From contig LN483070.1 in the NCBI GenBank assembly GCA_900016675.1, positions 1,054,001 to 1,118,000 of the forward strand: a stretch of DNA of 64,000 bases, given 5' to 3'. The notes beneath the pieces are model-generated. The model saw nothing but the letters and a program-made list of their open reading frames with translations, did no database searches and was not told the DNA's origin. Source of the DNA: Arthrobacter saudimassiliensis (GTDB lineage: Bacteria; Actinomycetota; Actinomycetes; Actinomycetales; Micrococcaceae). Positions 1 to 10,387 of the stretch are shown here, in pieces. Position 1 is the stretch's first letter, and each line of letters opens with the position of its first letter. A program made the translations under genes and the position numbers.

Positions 1-885
1 ATGGACATGGACGATCCGGCGGACCTGTGCCACGAGAAGTTCACCGAGGCCGTCCTGGCCGGGCATCCGCTCGGCCGGCCCATCGGCGGCACCCCGGAGG
101 CCATCCGCGGGGTGTCCCGCGAGGCCGTGCTGGACCACTACCGGCGCTACTACCGGCCCGAGGAGCTGGTGGTGACGGCCGCCGGCGGCCTGGACCACGA
201 CCACGTGTGCTCGCTGGTCCGGGACGCGCTGTCCAAGGCCGGCTGGGAGCTTGCGGAGACGGCCCTGCCCGCCCCGCGCCGCAGCGCCGAGCCCGCGCGC
301 ATCGACTCCACCGGCGGCGTCGAGGTCATCAACCGCCCGGTGGAGCAGGCCAACGTGGTCATCGGCTGCCCCGCGCTGACCGCCACGGATGACCGGCGGT
401 TCGCCATGAGCGTCCTGAACACGATCCTGGGCGGAGGGATGTCCTCCCGCCTGTTCCAGGAGATCCGCGAAAAGCGCGGCCTGGCGTACTCCACGTACTC
501 CTTCTCCGCCGCCTACTCGGACGCCGGATACTTCGGAATGTATGCCGGCTGCTCGCCGTCGCGCACCCGCGAGGTCCTGGACCTGCTGGCCGCGGAACTC
601 GAGCGGCTGGCCGCCGACGGGGTGGACCAGGGCGAGCTGGCCAAGGCGCTGGGACAGATCTCCGGCGGCATGGTCCTGGGCCTGGAGGATTCCGGGTCCC
701 GGATGTCGCGCCTCGGACGGGCCGAACTGGTCACCGGGGAGTTCATCGACATCGAGGAATCGCTGGCCCGCATCCGTTCCGTCACCGCGGAGCAGGTGCA
801 GGAACTGGCCGCCGAGCTGGCCGCGGCGCCCCGCACGATCACCGTGGTGGGCCCGTTCGAGTCGCCGGCGGAACTCGGCTTCTAG
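1..885 (+). CDS. M16 family zinc peptidase, 3' part
   Basis: This is the C-terminal 294 residues of a processing-peptidase-like (M16, pitrilysin/PqqL type) protein. Family members are usually about 430-450 residues, so roughly the first 140, including the zinc-binding HxxEH motif, lie before the window. The ATG at base 1 is only the first visible codon, not a believable start. Seen in the sequence: the M16 segment HPLGRPIGGTPEAI near residue 21, then the C-terminal homologous domain with GGGMSSRLFQEIREKRGLAY near residue 144 and AAYSDAGYFGMYAGC after it. These are typical of actinobacterial M16 proteins encoded near dapB. It ends with TAG, 3 bp before the convergent moaD. Its substrate is unknown. 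Confidence 0.9.
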   Translation: MDMDDPADLCHEKFTEAVLAGHPLGRPIGGTPEAIRGVSREAVLDHYRRYYRPEELVVTAAGGLDHDHVCSLVRDALSKAGWELAETALPAPRRSAEPARIDSTGGVEVINRPVEQANVVIGCPALTATDDRRFAMSVLNTILGGGMSSRLFQEIREKRGLAYSTYSFSAAYSDAGYFGMYAGCSPSRTREVLDLLAAELERLAADGVDQGELAKALGQISGGMVLGLEDSGSRMSRLGRAELVTGEFIDIEESLARIRSVTAEQVQELAAELAAAPRTITVVGPFESPAELGF

Positions 886-888
886 GCC

Positions 889-1149
889 TCAGCCGCCGGC
901 AAACGGCGGCAGGATGTCGACGACGTCGTCCGCGGCCAGGACACGGGTCCGGTCGCGGACGGCGGTCTCGTTGACCAGGAAGGTGCTGCGCCCGATCACG
1001 GACTTCAACGACGGAACTCCCGCCGGCGGCTCCGGGTGCCGGGCGGCGAGCTTGTCCAGGAGCTCCTCCAGCGCCAGGGACCCATGGTCCAGGGTCTCCT
1101 CATTGAGGCCGACGGCCGCCTTCGCGGCGCCGAAATAACGGATCAGCAC
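889..1149 (-). CDS. moaD: MoaD, molybdopterin synthase sulfur carrier subunit
   Basis: Small ubiquitin-fold sulfur carrier of 86 residues. In molybdopterin synthase it delivers sulfur to precursor Z, bound to MoaE, through a C-terminal thiocarboxylate. The protein begins MLIRYFGAAK and ends in the required Gly-Gly (LPPFAGG), the residue that is adenylated and sulfurated. The GTG start directly follows the TAA of moaA, which suggests translational coupling. The partner moaE lies on the opposite strand at 6313-6900. No MoeB/MoeZ-type activating enzyme is seen in the window. Confidence 0.93.
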   Translation of the reverse strand: MLIRYFGAAKAAVGLNEETLDHGSLALEELLDKLAARHPEPPAGVPSLKSVIGRSTFLVNETAVRDRTRVLAADDVVDILPPFAGG

Positions 1150-2268
1150 TTAGCCACCTATCGCGCTCATGGTTCGGTCCGGCTGGACATAGTCTTCCGC
1201 ATCGAGGCCGACGTGGTCCATTCCGTGGGCCTTCGGCTTGCCCCACATCGCTTCCTGCCAGCGGAGGGCCACCTGCTCGTCGGAGGCGTCGGAGCGCAGC
1301 AGCGCCCGCAGATCGGTCTCCTCATGGGAGAACAGGCAGCTGCGCACCTGCCCCTCCGCCGTGATCCGGGTCCGCCGGCAGTCCGCGCAGAACGGCTCGG
1401 TGACCGAGGCGATGATGCCCACGGTGCCGGCCGGTTCCGCAGAGCCGGGCCGGAAGACCTGCCAGCGCTCCGCCGGCGCCCCGTCGCGGCTGCGCGGATC
1501 CGGGGCCAGGACAAACCGCTCCCGGAGCCGTGCCCGCACGTCTCCGGCGGTCACCATGCCCTCCCGGGTCCAGCCGTGGTCGGCGTCCAGCGGCATCTGT
1601 TCGATGAAGCGCAGCTCGAAGCCGCGCTGCAGGGCCCAGTCCAGCAGGTCCGGCGCCTCGGCGTCGTTGATCCCGCGCATGAGCACGGCGTTGATCTTCA
1701 CCAGCCCCAGCCCCACCCGGGCCGCTTCCTCAATGCCGGCCAGGACCCGCTCCAGGAACGGGCGGCGGGTCAGCTGCGCGAACGTGCCCGGGTGGAGGGA
1801 ATCCAGGGAGACATTGATGCGCGTCAGGCCCGCCTCCTTGAGGGCCGCGGCCTTGCGGTCCAGGCCGAGGGCGTTGGTCGTCAGCGAGATGGGCAGCTCA
1901 GGGTGGGCGGCACGCAGGTCCGCAATGATGTCGACGAGGTCCGCGCGGACCAGGGGCTCGCCGCCGGTGAGCCTCAGTTCCCTGATGCCCAGCTGCTCGA
2001 CGCCGACCCGGACCAGCCGCACGATCTCCCCACGGGAGAGCAGGTTGTCCTTGGCCAGCCACTGCAGGCCCTCGGCGGGCATGCAGTAGGTGCACCGAAG
2101 GTTGCATTTGTCCGTCAGCGACAGGCGCATGTCCGTGGCGCGCCGGCCGAAACGGTCCATCAGGCCGTCACTGACGGCCAGCCCCGGAACACCGGCGGGG
2201 ACGGGAACAGAGGCGTCCGCGGCTCCGGTGCGGGACCGGACGGCAGGCATTCCCAGCGAGATTCCCAT
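1150..2268 (-). CDS. moaA: MoaA, GTP 3',8-cyclase (radical SAM)
   Basis: First enzyme of molybdenum cofactor synthesis: together with MoaC it turns GTP into cyclic pyranopterin monophosphate. At 372 residues it is slightly longer than usual because of about 45 N-terminal residues of low complexity. It shows the radical SAM motif CNLRCTYC (CxxxCxxC) near residue 55, the LRLTGGEPLVR segment, a second cluster motif CADCRRTR...C near residue 295, and the C-terminal Gly-Gly (MSAIGG) that is needed for activity in this family. The ATG lies 6 bp after a TAACCT -10 box on its strand (2275-2280), so the mRNA is probably leaderless. moaD follows in the same operon. Confidence 0.96.
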   Translation of the reverse strand: MGISLGMPAVRSRTGAADASVPVPAGVPGLAVSDGLMDRFGRRATDMRLSLTDKCNLRCTYCMPAEGLQWLAKDNLLSRGEIVRLVRVGVEQLGIRELRLTGGEPLVRADLVDIIADLRAAHPELPISLTTNALGLDRKAAALKEAGLTRINVSLDSLHPGTFAQLTRRPFLERVLAGIEEAARVGLGLVKINAVLMRGINDAEAPDLLDWALQRGFELRFIEQMPLDADHGWTREGMVTAGDVRARLRERFVLAPDPRSRDGAPAERWQVFRPGSAEPAGTVGIIASVTEPFCADCRRTRITAEGQVRSCLFSHEETDLRALLRSDASDEQVALRWQEAMWGKPKAHGMDHVGLDAEDYVQPDRTMSAIGG

Positions 2269-2306
2269 TCCACGAGGTTACGCTCTTTCACCGATAGGCT
2301 CTAGGA
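2269..2306. promoter_or_regulatory. Divergent leaderless promoters of moaA and modA
   Basis: Only 38 bp separate the two divergent start codons. On the minus strand TAACCT (2275-2280) stands 6 bp before the moaA ATG; on the plus strand TAGGCT (2295-2300) stands 6 bp before the modA ATG. Both fit an actinobacterial -10 box with transcription starting at or next to the start codon. No room is left for a molybdenum-cofactor riboswitch, so any control here must come from a protein that binds this short gap. The -35 elements would lie inside the opposite transcripts. Confidence 0.6.
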
Positions 2307-3074
2307 ATGCGCATCCATCACCCTGCCGCCGCGGCCCTTGCCGCCGGCCTGGTGCTCGCCGCGGCGGCCTGCGCACCGGCGCCCGACGGCGGGTCCGCCG
2401 CCTCAGCCGACGGGGTCACCGTCTTTGCCGCGGCCTCGCTCAGCGAGGCGGCGGAGGAGATGGGGCAGGCCTGGACGGAGGCCCCGCTGCGCCTGAACGT
2501 CGGGTCCAGCAGCCAGCTCGCCGCGCAGATCCTCTCAGGCGCCCGGGCCGACGTCATTGTCGCCGCTGACCAGCAGTCGCTGGCGCCGCTGCGCGAGGCC
2601 GGCCTGCTGGCCGAGGAGACGGTCATTGCCGCCAACCGCCTGGTGCTGGCCCTGGCCCCGGGAAACCCCGGTGCGGTGGACGGCCTGCCGGACCTCGCCG
2701 GGAGCGGCGTGCGGACCGCCGCGTGCGCGGAGTCGGTCCCCTGCGGCAGGGCGGCGGAGCGGGTGCTGTCCGCGTCCGGGGTGGAGCTGGACGGTGAAAG
2801 CCGCGAGGACGACGTCCGCTCAGTGCTGACCAAGGTCGCCACCGGCCAGGCCGACGCCGGACTGGTCTACCTCACCGATGCCCTCGCCGCGGCGGACCAG
2901 GGCGTCACCTATCTTGACCTGGACGATCCGGAGCCGAACCGGTATCCGGCCGCGCTCACCGTCGAAGGGTCCGACAACCCGGCGGCCGTGACGTTTTATG
3001 ACTGGCTGGCCGCCGGCGGAGCGGAGCCCATCCTGCGCGACGCCGGGTTCGGGCCCGCGGAGCCTGCCGGATGA
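2307..3074 (+). CDS. modA: ModA, molybdate-binding lipoprotein
   Basis: Periplasmic-type molybdate (or tungstate) binding protein of an ABC importer, 255 residues. The N-terminus is a lipoprotein signal peptide with a lipobox ending at Cys22 (LAAAACAP), so the protein should be anchored outside the membrane. Family motifs include VFAAASLSEAAEEM and NVGSSSQLAAQI followed by GARADVIVAAD, the segments whose serines and backbone hold the oxyanion. modB follows with a 4-bp ATGA overlap. The ATG is 6 bp after a TAGGCT -10 box. Confidence 0.94.
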   Translation: MRIHHPAAAALAAGLVLAAAACAPAPDGGSAASADGVTVFAAASLSEAAEEMGQAWTEAPLRLNVGSSSQLAAQILSGARADVIVAADQQSLAPLREAGLLAEETVIAANRLVLALAPGNPGAVDGLPDLAGSGVRTAACAESVPCGRAAERVLSASGVELDGESREDDVRSVLTKVATGQADAGLVYLTDALAAADQGVTYLDLDDPEPNRYPAALTVEGSDNPAAVTFYDWLAAGGAEPILRDAGFGPAEPAG

Positions 3075-3871
3075 GCATCCGTACCCGCTCCACCGTCCCG
3101 GCGTGGCTCTGGGTTCCCGCCGCCGCCGGGCTGCTCTTCAGCGCCGGTCCGCTGGCCGCGCTGCTGGCGAACGTGCCCTGGACCGACATGGGCTCCGTCC
3201 TGGCCTCCGGGCCGACCCGCACCGCCCTGGGCCTGTCGCTGGGAACCTCCCTGGCCTCGACCCTGCTCTGCGTGCTCCTGGGCCTGCCCCTGGCCGTGCT
3301 CTTCAGCCGGCTGGGCGGGCCCGGGATCCAGCTGCTGCGCGGGATCCTGCTGGTGCCGCTGGTGCTCTCGCCGGTGGTCTCCGGCATCGCCCTGCTGTAC
3401 TTCTGGGGACGCCAGGGACTCGTCGGACGGTTCCTGGACGCCGCCGGGCTCGGCGTCGGCTACACGCCGGCCGCCGTCGTCATTGTCCAGGTCTTCGTGT
3501 CGCTGCCCTTCTTCGTGGTCGCCGCGCACGCCAGCCTCCGCGAGGTGGACCCGGAGCTGGAACTGGCCGCAGCGACGTCGGGCGCCGGGCCGACCGCGAT
3601 CCTGCGCCACATCACCCTCCCGCTGGCCCTGCCCGGCATTGTCTCCGGCGCGCTGCTGGCCTTCGCCCGCTCCCTGGGCGAGTACGGCGCCACGATCACC
3701 TTCGCCGGCAGCATCGAGGGCCGCACCCGCACCCTGCCGCTGCAGATCGAACTGAGCCTGAACTCCAGCCAGCCGCAGCTGGCGCTGGGCATCTGCCTGC
3801 TGCTCATCAGCCTGTACCTGGCGCTGCTGGTGCTCGCACGCGTCGGGGCGGGGAGGCTGCTGCCGCGATGA
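3071..3871 (+). CDS. modB: ModB, molybdate ABC transporter permease
   Basis: Inner membrane permease of 266 residues with about five or six predicted transmembrane helices. The cytoplasmic EAA loop, which contacts the ATPase, is visible near residues 168-195 (ELAAATSGAGPTAILRHITL). It should form the channel that receives molybdate from ModA. The usual ATPase gene modC does not follow: the next gene is moeA, again with a 4-bp overlap. The transporter therefore needs an ATPase encoded elsewhere. Confidence 0.94.
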   Translation: MSIRTRSTVPAWLWVPAAAGLLFSAGPLAALLANVPWTDMGSVLASGPTRTALGLSLGTSLASTLLCVLLGLPLAVLFSRLGGPGIQLLRGILLVPLVLSPVVSGIALLYFWGRQGLVGRFLDAAGLGVGYTPAAVVIVQVFVSLPFFVVAAHASLREVDPELELAAATSGAGPTAILRHITLPLALPGIVSGALLAFARSLGEYGATITFAGSIEGRTRTLPLQIELSLNSSQPQLALGICLLLISLYLALLVLARVGAGRLLPR

Positions 3872-5280
3872 GCGCCTACAATTCCCGTTCCATGGAGCAC
3901 GGCACAGCAGACGGCACGGAAGCACGGACCCCGGCCCCGGCGCAGGGGACCGGGGAACCGGCGCGGAAGCCGGCGCCCGGCCCGGTGGAGGCACCGGGCA
4001 CGGGCGCCGGGCACGGCACGGACCACGGCGGCGCGGCACGCAGCGTCGGCGAACACCGCGACGCCGTCCGCCGCCTGCTCATGGACCGCTTTGCCGCCCG
4101 GCCCCCCGCTGTCCGTACGCTGCCCCTGCTCCAGGCCCGCGGGCTGCTGACCGCCGCCGACATCCGCGCCCCCGGCAGCCTGCCGCCCTTCGACAACTCG
4201 CAGATGGACGGATACGCCGTCCGCTCCGCCGACCTGGCCGCCCGGGACACCGATGCAGCCGACGGCGGCCCCGCCGGGACGGTCCGGCTGGCCGTCGGCG
4301 CCCCCGTGCCGGCCGGAGCGGCGGCCCCGCCGCTGGCGCCGGGCACCGCCGTGCCGATCATGACCGGAGCCATGCTGCCCGCCGGGGCCGACGCCGTGGT
4401 TCCGGTCGAGGAGGCGCTGCCGTCCCGCTTCGTCGACGCCGGGGGAGAGGTTCGGCTGCCTGCACCGGTCGATCCCGGCCGCTTCGTGCGGGCAGCGGGC
4501 AGCGACATCGCCGCCGGCGCCCTCGCACTTCCCGCCGGCACCCGGCTGGGTGCGGCCCAGCTGGGCCTGCTGGCCGCCCTGGGCCTGGCGGAGGTGGCGG
4601 TCCGGACCCGCCCCCGCGTGCTGCTGCTGACCACCGGCGACGAGGTGCGCCCGCCCGGCGCCCGCCTCGGGCCGGGGCAGATCCACGACGCCAACACCAC
4701 CCTGCTGGCCGCCGCGCTGGCCGACGCCGGCGCCGACGTGACGTCCGCCCGCATCCTGGCCGACGCCCCGGACCGGTTCCTGCAGCGGCTGCGCGCCGAC
4801 CTGGCCCGCGAAGCTCCGGACCTGGTGGTCAGCTCCGGCGGCATCAGCAAAGGCGCCTACGAAGTGGTGCGGCTGGCCCTGGCCTCCGAGGGCCTGCGGT
4901 TCCTGTCCGTCGCCATGCAGCCGGGCGGGCCCCAGGGGATCGGCAGCGTGGACGGGGTGCCGTTCCTCGCCTTCCCAGGCAATCCGGTCAGCTCCCTGGT
5001 CTCCTTCGAGATGTTCCTGCGCCCGGCCCTGTCCGCCCTGCCCGGCGGCCCGCCGCCCCGGCGCGAGGTCAGGGCCCGGCTGGCGGCGGCGGCGACCAGC
5101 CCGGCGGGCCGGCACCAGGTGCGCCGCGGACGGTACGCCGACGGCGTCGTCGAACTCATCGGCGGCCCGGGCTCGCACCTGGTGCACGCGCTGGCCGGCT
5201 CCAATGCGCTCGTCCACTTTCCGGCCGACGCCGGGCAGGTCCCGGCGGGCACGGAGATGGCAGTATGGCTGTTGGAGTAA
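3868..5280 (+). CDS. moeA: MoeA, molybdopterin molybdenumtransferase
   Basis: Inserts molybdenum into adenylylated molybdopterin, the last general step of cofactor synthesis. Read from the ATG that overlaps the modB stop it has 470 residues; an alternative ATG lies at 3892. The first 60 or so residues are a Gly/Pro/Ala-rich extension of no recognised fold. The family begins near residue 60, with PPFDNSQMDGYAV near residue 105, the MPT-binding domain motif SSGGISKGAYEVV, and the C-terminal region with FLAFPGNPVSSLVSFEMF. It sits inside the modAB-moeA-moaC-mog-moaE operon. Confidence 0.95.
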   Translation: MSAYNSRSMEHGTADGTEARTPAPAQGTGEPARKPAPGPVEAPGTGAGHGTDHGGAARSVGEHRDAVRRLLMDRFAARPPAVRTLPLLQARGLLTAADIRAPGSLPPFDNSQMDGYAVRSADLAARDTDAADGGPAGTVRLAVGAPVPAGAAAPPLAPGTAVPIMTGAMLPAGADAVVPVEEALPSRFVDAGGEVRLPAPVDPGRFVRAAGSDIAAGALALPAGTRLGAAQLGLLAALGLAEVAVRTRPRVLLLTTGDEVRPPGARLGPGQIHDANTTLLAAALADAGADVTSARILADAPDRFLQRLRADLAREAPDLVVSSGGISKGAYEVVRLALASEGLRFLSVAMQPGGPQGIGSVDGVPFLAFPGNPVSSLVSFEMFLRPALSALPGGPPPRREVRARLAAAATSPAGRHQVRRGRYADGVVELIGGPGSHLVHALAGSNALVHFPADAGQVPAGTEMAVWLLE

Positions 5281-5301
5281 GGCACCGCGAGAGGACCACC
5301 A

Positions 5302-5808
5302 GTGGCTGAACACATGCCCGATACGACGGCCGGCGACACGCCGGCGGCCCTGACCCATGTCCGCGAGGACGGCTCGGCGCACATGGTCGATGTCTCGGCC
5401 AAGGAAGAGACCAGCAGGGCCGCCACCGCCCGGGCGGTGCTGCGCACCACTCCCGAGGTGCTGCGCCTGCTCCTTGACGGCGGCCTGCCCAAGGGCGATG
5501 CCCTCGCGGTCGCGCGGATCGCCGGAATCATGGCGGCCAAGCAGACCTCCACCCTGATTCCGCTGTGCCACCCGCTGCCGCTGACCAAGGTGACGGTGGA
5601 CTTCGAGCCGGGCGAGGACAGCGTCGCCATCGACGCCACGGTCAAGACCCGGGCCGTCACCGGCGTCGAAATGGAGGCGCTGACCGCCGCGTCGGTCGCC
5701 GCGCTGGCGCTGTACGACATGATCAAGGCCGTGGATAAGCACGCGGTGATCGCCGAGACCCGGGTCCTCGCCAAATCCGGCGGCAAGAGCGGAGACTGGT
5801 CCCTGTGA
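5302..5808 (+). CDS. moaC: MoaC, cyclic pyranopterin monophosphate synthase
   Basis: Works after MoaA, converting the 3',8-cyclo-GTP intermediate to cyclic pyranopterin monophosphate. It has 168 residues, the normal family length. Clear family segments are [10 protein letters not shown], the loop [12 protein letters not shown] with its conserved Cys-His, GVEMEALTA, and the lysine-containing [10 protein letters not shown] near the active site. The start is GTG, 21 bp after moeA. Its stop overlaps the start of the next gene in a GTGA arrangement. Confidence 0.95.
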   Translation: MAEHMPDTTAGDTPAALTHVREDGSAHMVDVSAKEETSRAATARAVLRTTPEVLRLLLDGGLPKGDALAVARIAGIMAAKQTSTLIPLCHPLPLTKVTVDFEPGEDSVAIDATVKTRAVTGVEMEALTAASVAALALYDMIKAVDKHAVIAETRVLAKSGGKSGDWSL

Positions 5809-6312
5809 GCACCGACCCCGCCGCCGGGACCGCTGCCGGACCCCGGCGCACCGCGTGCGTGCTGATCGCCTCCACCCGCGCCGCGGCCGGCACCTACGAG
5901 GACGAGTGCGCCCCGCTGCTCGCCGACTGGCTCTACGCCGCCGGGTTCGACGTTGCCCTGGCCGAGGTGGTGCCCGACGGCCCGGCGGTCGGGCAGTCGC
6001 TGCGCCGCATGCTGGAGCTGGCGCCGGCCGTGCTGATCACCAGCGGCGGCACCGGCATCAGCCCCACCGACGTCACCCCGGAACAGACCCGGCCGCTGCT
6101 GGACCGTGAACTGCCCGGCGTGATGGAGGCACTGCGCGCCGACGGGCGCACCAAGACCCCGATGGCAGCGCTGACCCGAGGCTGTGCCGGCACCGCCGGG
6201 CGCACCTTCGTCGTCAACCTGCCCGGGTCCCCGGGCGCCGTGGCGGACGGGCTGGCGGTGCTGGAACCGATCATCGGGCACATCTGCGGGCAGCTGGAGG
6301 GAGAACACGGAC

Positions 6313-6320
<8 letters not shown>
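5805..6320 (+). CDS. mog: MogA/MoaB-type molybdopterin adenylyltransferase
   Basis: Activates molybdopterin by adenylylation before MoeA inserts the metal. It has 171 residues and a MoCF_biosynth fold. The hallmark [15 protein letters not shown] is seen near residue 84, followed by [12 protein letters not shown], the conserved C-terminal loop. The first ~15 residues are an unconserved Ala/Gly leader. The start GTG overlaps the moaC stop, and the end overlaps the moaE start by 8 bp, so translation of the block is probably coupled. Members are named MogA or MoaB; the sequence alone does not settle which label fits. Confidence 0.9.
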
Positions 6321-7715
<1,395 letters not shown>

Positions 7716-7724
7716 GGAACCGCG

Positions 7725-8210
7725 TTGTCATTCCTCAAGGGCCTGTTCTCCAACAAGGCCAAGCTCGGCGTCCTGCTGGTCACCATCCTGCTGGTCTTCT
7801 ACATGATCGTGGCGGGGCAGCGGGGCATCGTGCTGCTGGGCGCGCCGCAGCTGACCGCCAAGGCCATGGGACTGGCCTACCTGGTGCTGCCCGTCGTCGG
7901 CGCCTGGGCGCTGATCCGCGAGCTGATGTTCGGCATGAACACCGAAAAAATGGCGCACCGGCTGGCCGAGGAGGGCGGGCTGCCGGTCGATGACCTGCCC
8001 CGCACTCCCGCCGGGCGGATCATCCGCGAAGCCGCGGACGAGCAGTTTCCCCGCTGGCAGGCCGAAGCCGAGGCGGCTCCGGAGGACTGGCGCTCCTGGT
8101 TCCGGCTCTCCCAGGCCTACGACGCGTCCGGGGACCGCACCCGCGCCCGGCGCAGCATGCGGCAGGCCGTGAAGCTGTTCCAGGCCGAGCAGGCCTCCGG
8201 CCGCTCCTGA
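7725..8210 (+). CDS. Membrane protein with a TPR-like C-terminus
   Basis: 161 residues, function unknown. Two hydrophobic segments (about residues 14-31 and 43-61) are followed by a soluble tail in which WRSWFRLSQAYDASGDRTRARRSMRQAVKLFQ resembles one tetratricopeptide repeat unit. It starts at TTG 9 bp after dapB, so it is probably co-transcribed with it. Proteins of this kind, small and membrane-anchored with a single TPR-like helix pair, are common in Micrococcaceae. A scaffold role is only a guess. Confidence 0.75.
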   Translation: MSFLKGLFSNKAKLGVLLVTILLVFYMIVAGQRGIVLLGAPQLTAKAMGLAYLVLPVVGAWALIRELMFGMNTEKMAHRLAEEGGLPVDDLPRTPAGRIIREAADEQFPRWQAEAEAAPEDWRSWFRLSQAYDASGDRTRARRSMRQAVKLFQAEQASGRS

Positions 8211-8222
8211 TCCGCGCCGGTC

Positions 8223-9377
8223 CTACCGGCGCACCGGCACCGACTCGCTCGCCGCACGGGAGGCGCCGGAGGCCACCATCTCCAGCGGACCGCGGGAGCC
8301 CAGCCGCACAAAGAGCAGGCCGATCAGCACCGCCGCGGCCGCCTGCGCCCAGAACACCAGGTACGGGTCCGGCAGCGGATCCTGCGCGTCCAGCACCGAC
8401 ATCGCCCACACATGCAGGCTGTACAGGGTCAGCGTCATGGCGCCGGCCGCCGACAGCGGCAGCAGGACATTGGCCCGGCGGGTCAGCAGCAGGCACGCTC
8501 CCAGCACGGCGGCGGCGCACCCGGCCGTGTGCACCAGGTCCAGGGTGGTCCCCGAATGGGGAGCGCTCGTGGCCAGCCACCACCAGGACCCGCTTTGGTC
8601 CACCGCGCTGAAATTGACCTCGAGCATCCGCGACAGCGGCCAGCGGCGGCCGCTGTCGGTTCCCTCCAGCGCCGCGAAGCCGCCCAGCGGCCCCAGCAGC
8701 CACCACGAGGCCAGCTTGGCGCCCGCCGCGGCGCCGACGCCCACGAACAGCAGGCCCAGCTGCGTGTTCAGCCGCCGCAGGTCCAGCCGCCCGATGGCCA
8801 GCCCGACCAGCAGGTAGCTCAGCCACTGCACGGCCGGATAGAACCCGGTGAAGAACACATCCGCAGCCAGCGTGGCCGGGTGGGCGAAGGCGTCCCAGGT
8901 GATGTTGCCGGGCACATCGCGCGGCGACACCACGTCGCCGAGCCAGGGGCGGACCAGGTAGGCGGCCACCGGAGAGAGCAGCACCCAGCCCGCGGCCCAG
9001 GCGGCCACCCGCCTCAGCGGCATCAGCACGAACGGCAGGGCCAGCAGGAACAGCACCGCGTAATGGAACAGGATGACGGCGATGCTGACGTCCAGCCCGC
9101 CCAGCGTCAGGCCGACCAGGGCAATGATGACGGCCCGGACGGCGATTCCGGCCCTGGGCCGGGGACTGCTCCCGCCGGGGTTCCGGCCCCCGGTCAGCAG
9201 CGCCAGGCCGACGCCGGCCAGCAGCGCGAACAGGGCGGAGGACCGGCCGGAGAAGATCAGGGCGGCGGCCGTCGGGTCACCGGTGGCGGGGTCCCAGAGC
9301 GGCAGCGCGTGCGTGGCCATCATGCCCAGCAGGGCGGTTCCGCGTGCGGCATCGATTCCGCTCAGCCGTGCGCTCAT
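8223..9377 (-). CDS. Multipass membrane protein, DUF418/YeiB-like acyltransferase
   Basis: 384 residues with about ten hydrophobic helices. The N-terminal signature RLSGIDAARGTALLGMMATHALPLW is the one shared by heparan-alpha-glucosaminide N-acetyltransferase-like and DUF418 (YeiB) membrane proteins, with the conserved Arg and His. By family it may transfer acyl groups to an envelope glycan; no substrate can be read from the sequence. It lies between dapB and dapA on the opposite strand, where several relatives carry thyX. It converges with the membrane-TPR gene and diverges from dapA. Confidence 0.7.
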   Translation of the reverse strand: MSARLSGIDAARGTALLGMMATHALPLWDPATGDPTAAALIFSGRSSALFALLAGVGLALLTGGRNPGGSSPRPRAGIAVRAVIIALVGLTLGGLDVSIAVILFHYAVLFLLALPFVLMPLRRVAAWAAGWVLLSPVAAYLVRPWLGDVVSPRDVPGNITWDAFAHPATLAADVFFTGFYPAVQWLSYLLVGLAIGRLDLRRLNTQLGLLFVGVGAAAGAKLASWWLLGPLGGFAALEGTDSGRRWPLSRMLEVNFSAVDQSGSWWWLATSAPHSGTTLDLVHTAGCAAAVLGACLLLTRRANVLLPLSAAGAMTLTLYSLHVWAMSVLDAQDPLPDPYLVFWAQAAAAVLIGLLFVRLGSRGPLEMVASGASRAASESVPVRR

Positions 9378-9461
9378 TCCGTCATCGTCTCACAGGCGGG
9401 GATGACGGCGGCTCCCGCCGCCGTTGTCCCAATCCACCGGGCAACGGGTAACGTTTTACCT

Positions 9462-10382
9462 ATGGCTGACTCTGACATTCGCGACCGCCCCTTCGGCACC
9501 CTGGTGACCGCCATGGTCACCCCGTTCACCTCCGACGGCGAGGTGGACTTCGAGACCACCGCGGCCCTGGCCGACAAGCTGGTCCGGGACGGCTGCGACG
9601 GCCTGGTGGTTTCGGGTACCACGGGCGAAACCTCCACCCTGGAGGACAGCGAAAAAGAGGACCTGTTCCGGGTCGTTGCCGAAACCGTCGGCGGCCGCGC
9701 GAAGGTCATTGCCGGCACCGGCACCAACCACACCTCGCACTCCGTGGAGATGGCCCGGCGCGCCGCGAAGGCAGGCGCCGACGCGCAGCTCGTCGTGACG
9801 CCCTACTACAACAAGCCGACGCAGGGCGGCGTCGTCGGCCACTTCGAGGCGGTGGCCGCGGCCACCGACCTGCCCATCATGATCTACGACATTCCGGGCC
9901 GCGCAGGCATTCCCATCGCCACGGAAACGATGTTCCGGCTCGCCGAGATTCCCCAGGTCCTCGCCCTCAAGGACGCCAAGGCGGACTTCGCCGCGGTGAC
10001 CCGGGTGCTGGCCAACACCACCCTAGACGTGTACGCAGGAGACGACGGCCTGACCCTGCCGTGGATGGCCGCCGGCGCCGTCGGCCTGGTCAGCGTCTCC
10101 GCCCACGTCGCCACCGCGCGGTTCCGCGCACTGATCGACGCGGCCGCCGCCGGCGACTTCGCGGAGGCCCGCCGCCTCCACTTCGAGCTCGACCCGATCG
10201 TGCGCGCCGTGATGACCCACATTCCAGGTGCCGTGTCCGCCAAGCAGATCCTCAAGATGCAGGGAGTCCTCCCCAGCGCCGCCGTCCGGCTGCCGCTGGT
10301 GGAGCCCGACGCCGTCGAGATGGAGTCTGTCCTGGCGGACCTGGCCGAAGCAGGATGGGATTTTTCCCAGAACGAGGCATAA
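9462..10382 (+). CDS. dapA: DapA, 4-hydroxy-tetrahydrodipicolinate synthase
   Basis: Condenses pyruvate with aspartate semialdehyde, the entry step of lysine and diaminopimelate synthesis. It has 306 residues. Visible: SGTTGETSTL (pyruvate-binding Thr-Thr), VTPYYNKPTQGG with the catalytic Tyr, and LALKDAKAD with the Schiff-base Lys. The ATG lies 7 bp after TAACGT (9449-9454), which points to a leaderless mRNA and rules out longer forms. RNase J follows only 5 bp later, the conserved actinobacterial pair. Confidence 0.97.
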   Translation: MADSDIRDRPFGTLVTAMVTPFTSDGEVDFETTAALADKLVRDGCDGLVVSGTTGETSTLEDSEKEDLFRVVAETVGGRAKVIAGTGTNHTSHSVEMARRAAKAGADAQLVVTPYYNKPTQGGVVGHFEAVAAATDLPIMIYDIPGRAGIPIATETMFRLAEIPQVLALKDAKADFAAVTRVLANTTLDVYAGDDGLTLPWMAAGAVGLVSVSAHVATARFRALIDAAAAGDFAEARRLHFELDPIVRAVMTHIPGAVSAKQILKMQGVLPSAAVRLPLVEPDAVEMESVLADLAEAGWDFSQNEA

Positions 10383-10387
10383 ACAAC

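Noticed and set aside
2269-2306. Molybdenum-cofactor riboswitch before moaA
   Set aside because: The gap is 38 bp and both transcripts appear leaderless, so no room exists for such an RNA.
3460-5742. A 760-codon open frame on the minus strand across modB, moeA and moaC
   Set aside because: Antisense shadow of clear Moco genes, with low-complexity Gly/Gln/Arg composition.
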